In this document: positions 43,056 to 45,268 of the stretch, in pieces
Numbering within the stretch: the first letter of the stretch is position 1
How the letters are laid out: the number at the start of each line of letters is the position of its first letter
Assembly: GCA_903920695.1 (NCBI GenBank)
Contig: CAIXNB010000128.1
Span: 1-45,268, forward strand
Reading direction: 5' to 3'
Length of the DNA: 45,268 bases
Origin: an uncultured beta proteobacterium
Lineage (GTDB): Bacteria > Pseudomonadota > Gammaproteobacteria > Burkholderiales > Burkholderiaceae_C
The notes under the pieces: model-generated
Seen by the model: only the letters and a program-made list of their open reading frames with translations
Database searches by the model: none
What the model was told of the DNA's origin: nothing
Translations under genes and position numbers: made by a program

Positions 43056-45268
43056 ACAACTTTCTGGATGCAGTCCTGCAGCGCATCGAGCCGTAGCGGC
43101 TTGTAGAGCACCTGGATGCCGCGCTTGGCCATGCTGCGCATCAGGGCTGGGTCGGTGTCGCCCGTGATCAGCACAGCTGGCAGATCCTGGTCAAAAATCT
43201 GGCGACAGGCTTGGATCACATCAAAGCCGGTTTCCTTGTCGGCCAGGCGGTAGTCCGAAACGATGACGTCGGGGGCACGCTGCCCAAGACGCTGCATCAG
43301 TGCTTTGCCGCTCGCGGCCGCGATCAATTCATGGCCCAGACCTTCGAGCGCCAGCGCCAGGGCGTCGAGCACCCGGCTGTCGTCGTCCATCAGGGCAATG
43401 CGCAGGGGGCGCAGCGATGGCGCCGCATGCTGGGCTTGCATTGGTGTGACCGGCTGCCCCAAAGGCAGCTCGATGGCAAACATGGAACCGCGGCCTACTC
43501 GCGAGCGCAGGCGGATTTGCAGGCCCAGCAGTGCGGCCGTCTTCTCGGCAATGGCCAGGCCCAGACCGCTGCCGCGGATCAGCGCTGCCTCTTCGAGCCG
43601 CCGAAAGGGCTCAAAAATGAGCTTGACCTTGTCGTCTGGAATGCCGACGCCGGTATCCCAGACCTCGATCCAGTGCCGTCCCGCGTGGCGCCGGCAGGCG
43701 ATCAGCACGCCGCCCTGGCGCGTGTGGTGAATGGCGTTGTCAAGAAAGTTGCCGACGATGCGACTGAGCAAGACCGGGTCGCTGTGGCCGGTCAGCTTGC
43801 AGTCGCGCCAGCGCAGGCGCAGGCCGGCGCTGTTGGCATGTGGTTCATGGGTTGCCAGCAGTTTGACCAGCATCTTGGCGACGGAAAAATCACATGGATC
43901 GGGGACGAGGATGCCTGCTTCGAGTTTGCTCACATCGAGCAGGTCGTTGAGCAATTCGCTCAGGCTCTCGATGCAACTCGTCACTCTTGCAACCAGTTCG
44001 CTATGCTCGGGGGCAAGCTTGTCCTTCAAGACGCCAAAGAACAGTTGCAGGGCAAAAATCGGTTGGCGCAGGTCATGGCTGGCCGCGGCCAGAAAGTGCG
44101 ACTTGGCCAGGTTCGCCTTGACCGCTTCGTTTCTGGCCGACTGCAAATCGATTTCAATCTGCTTGCGCTTGCTGATGTCGCGTGAAAAGCCGACGGTGCC
44201 GACCAGTTGCCCGTTTAGCCGCATCGGCGCTTTGTAGGTTTCAAACCAGCGTTGCTCGCCTTGGATTTGCAACAGGATTTCGATCACCTGGCTTGTGCCG
44301 CTGGCCATGACTTCTTGCTCCTGTTTTAACGTTTGCGCAGCGGTTGTCGGATCAGCGAGGTCGTTGAAACGCTTGCCCACCAGTAAATGCACGGAGGGAA
44401 AGCCGTGGCTGCTGGCAAAGGAGTGATTCACCGTCAGGTAGCGGCCTTCGAGGTCCTTGAGCCAGACCTGGAACGGAAAGTTGTCAAGCAGCGCGCGCAG
44501 GTATTGTTCGCGCTGGCGCAGTTCGTCCTCCAGCTTGCGTTTGTCGGTAATGTCGGTGCCAACACCGACCATCGCCATCGGTTTGCCATCGTCGTCTCTT
44601 ATCAGTGCCGCGCGCACGTCGTATAGCAGCACAGAGCCGTCGTTTCGTGCGTGGCCTAGCGTGCCGCGCCAGTGCCCGTGCTCCAGTGTTATCGCAATAA
44701 CTTCTTCGTGGCTGGCATCGGCTTGTGCGCTGTTGCCGTAGGCACTGACATGGTGGCCTGCTTCCTTGATGGCAAGGTCTGGCTTCTCGATGCCAGCCCG
44801 GTTGATATAGGTGACGATGCCATTGAGGTCTGTGATGTTGACGGTGTCCTGAATCTGGTCGAGCACCATGGCCTGCAGGCGCAACTGTTGGCTTTGTTTA
44901 CGCTGTTGGCTGATGTCGCTGAGCACCAGGCGCAACTGCTGCGCGTCGGCGCCATCCGGTGCCGCCACGGCCTGTACTGAAACCCAAAGGCAGGGGCCCT
45001 CGCGTGGCAGCAGGCGCAACTCGCAGGACGGCGCTGTGCCGCTGCCCAGAAGCTGCTGGCGCATCCGGTAGTAGATGGCCTGATCCTCAGGCTGGATAAA
45101 GTGCGTGAAGTGCTGGTCGATCAGTTCGCTACGCTGGTAGCCGAGTAGGCGCGCGCTGGTCAGGTTGGCATGCTCAATCAGGTTGTATTCATTGAGCGTG
45201 CAATAGCCAACCGGTGCCATGTCATAGAAATCACGATGGCTTGCCCGCGTGCGGTCGAGTTCGGCCAG
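43040..45268 (-). CDS. PAS-containing hybrid sensor histidine kinase (5' partial)
   Basis: The frame stays open to the window edge, upstream of the Met at 45220, so the N-terminus is missing. The visible 742 residues contain three PAS domains (starting within the first PAS at about 15-120, then about 130-245 and 250-375), a HisKA domain with ASHDLRQP and the phospho-acceptor His398, an HATPase_c domain with DNAIHHT, DTGVGIP and GSGLGLAI, and a C-terminal receiver domain with phospho-acceptor Asp672 in VSDYRL. There is no membrane segment in the visible part, so it may sense a cytoplasmic or redox signal. The stop TAG lies inside the 3' end of queG (convergent overlap). No dedicated output regulator is visible. 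Confidence 0.9.
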   Translation of the reverse strand: MAELDRTRASHRDFYDMAPVGYCTLNEYNLIEHANLTSARLLGYQRSELIDQHFTHFIQPEDQAIYYRMRQQLLGSGTAPSCELRLLPREGPCLWVSVQAVAAPDGADAQQLRLVLSDISQQRKQSQQLRLQAMVLDQIQDTVNITDLNGIVTYINRAGIEKPDLAIKEAGHHVSAYGNSAQADASHEEVIAITLEHGHWRGTLGHARNDGSVLLYDVRAALIRDDDGKPMAMVGVGTDITDKRKLEDELRQREQYLRALLDNFPFQVWLKDLEGRYLTVNHSFASSHGFPSVHLLVGKRFNDLADPTTAAQTLKQEQEVMASGTSQVIEILLQIQGEQRWFETYKAPMRLNGQLVGTVGFSRDISKRKQIEIDLQSARNEAVKANLAKSHFLAAASHDLRQPIFALQLFFGVLKDKLAPEHSELVARVTSCIESLSELLNDLLDVSKLEAGILVPDPCDFSVAKMLVKLLATHEPHANSAGLRLRWRDCKLTGHSDPVLLSRIVGNFLDNAIHHTRQGGVLIACRRHAGRHWIEVWDTGVGIPDDKVKLIFEPFRRLEEAALIRGSGLGLAIAEKTAALLGLQIRLRSRVGRGSMFAIELPLGQPVTPMQAQHAAPSLRPLRIALMDDDSRVLDALALALEGLGHELIAAASGKALMQRLGQRAPDVIVSDYRLADKETGFDVIQACRQIFDQDLPAVLITGDTDPALMRSMAKRGIQVLYKPLRLDALQDCIQKVVQSAA

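Overview
The window looks like chromosome from a high-GC betaproteobacterium, most likely Burkholderiales and Comamonadaceae-like. This is inferred from a DUF2844/DUF3443 pair, Burkholderiales-style acyl-CoA dehydrogenases, an endonuclease-type MutL and the queG/tsaE/amiC cluster. I could not confirm the genus. No tRNA, rRNA, CRISPR, prophage or insertion sequence was seen.

Region 1 (1-10799, all +) is the least familiar part. It holds the 3' part of a periplasmic or surface multiheme cytochrome c with 12 visible CXXCH sites, an outer-membrane beta-barrel with a periplasmic TPR domain, a CcmI/CycH-like TPR protein, a DUF2844 protein, a DUF3443 lipoprotein with pepsin-like DTG/DSG motifs, a long TonB-like protein, a membrane-anchored ferredoxin/flavin NAD(P)-type oxidoreductase with unusual cluster motifs and apparently permuted domain order, and an ExbB/ExbD pair. 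Several genes overlap. Together they look like a machine that moves electrons between an NAD(P)H or quinone side and the cell surface, with its own proton-driven energiser. This function is inference.

Region 2 (10899-24916) is a catabolic island. A divergent IclR regulator faces a + strand run of a bifunctional hydratase/3-hydroxyacyl-CoA dehydrogenase, thiolase, two acyl-CoA dehydrogenases of the pimeloyl-CoA dehydrogenase large/small type, a PaaG-like isomerase/hydratase, a family III CoA-transferase, a complete branched-chain-type ABC importer (K-H-M-G-F) and a universal stress protein. It suggests uptake, CoA activation and beta-oxidation of a carboxylic or dicarboxylic acid.

Region 3 (25004-29214) has a Rieske oxygenase, a DMT-family permease and a 3-mercaptopyruvate sulfurtransferase on the minus strand, divergent from nhaA.

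Region 4 (29288-39318, all -) is a second acyl-acid module: an AMP-dependent ligase, livHMGF, a binding protein and a second acyl-CoA ligase whose stop codon overlaps the start of mutL.

Region 5 (39398-45268) holds a DedA protein, amiC and tsaE (minus strand), queG (plus strand, its 5' end overlapping tsaE) and a 5'-truncated PAS-rich hybrid histidine kinase. A family of about 70-85 bp composite palindromic repeats occurs three times in intergenic gaps (29199-29268, 32916-33000, 40046-40113).
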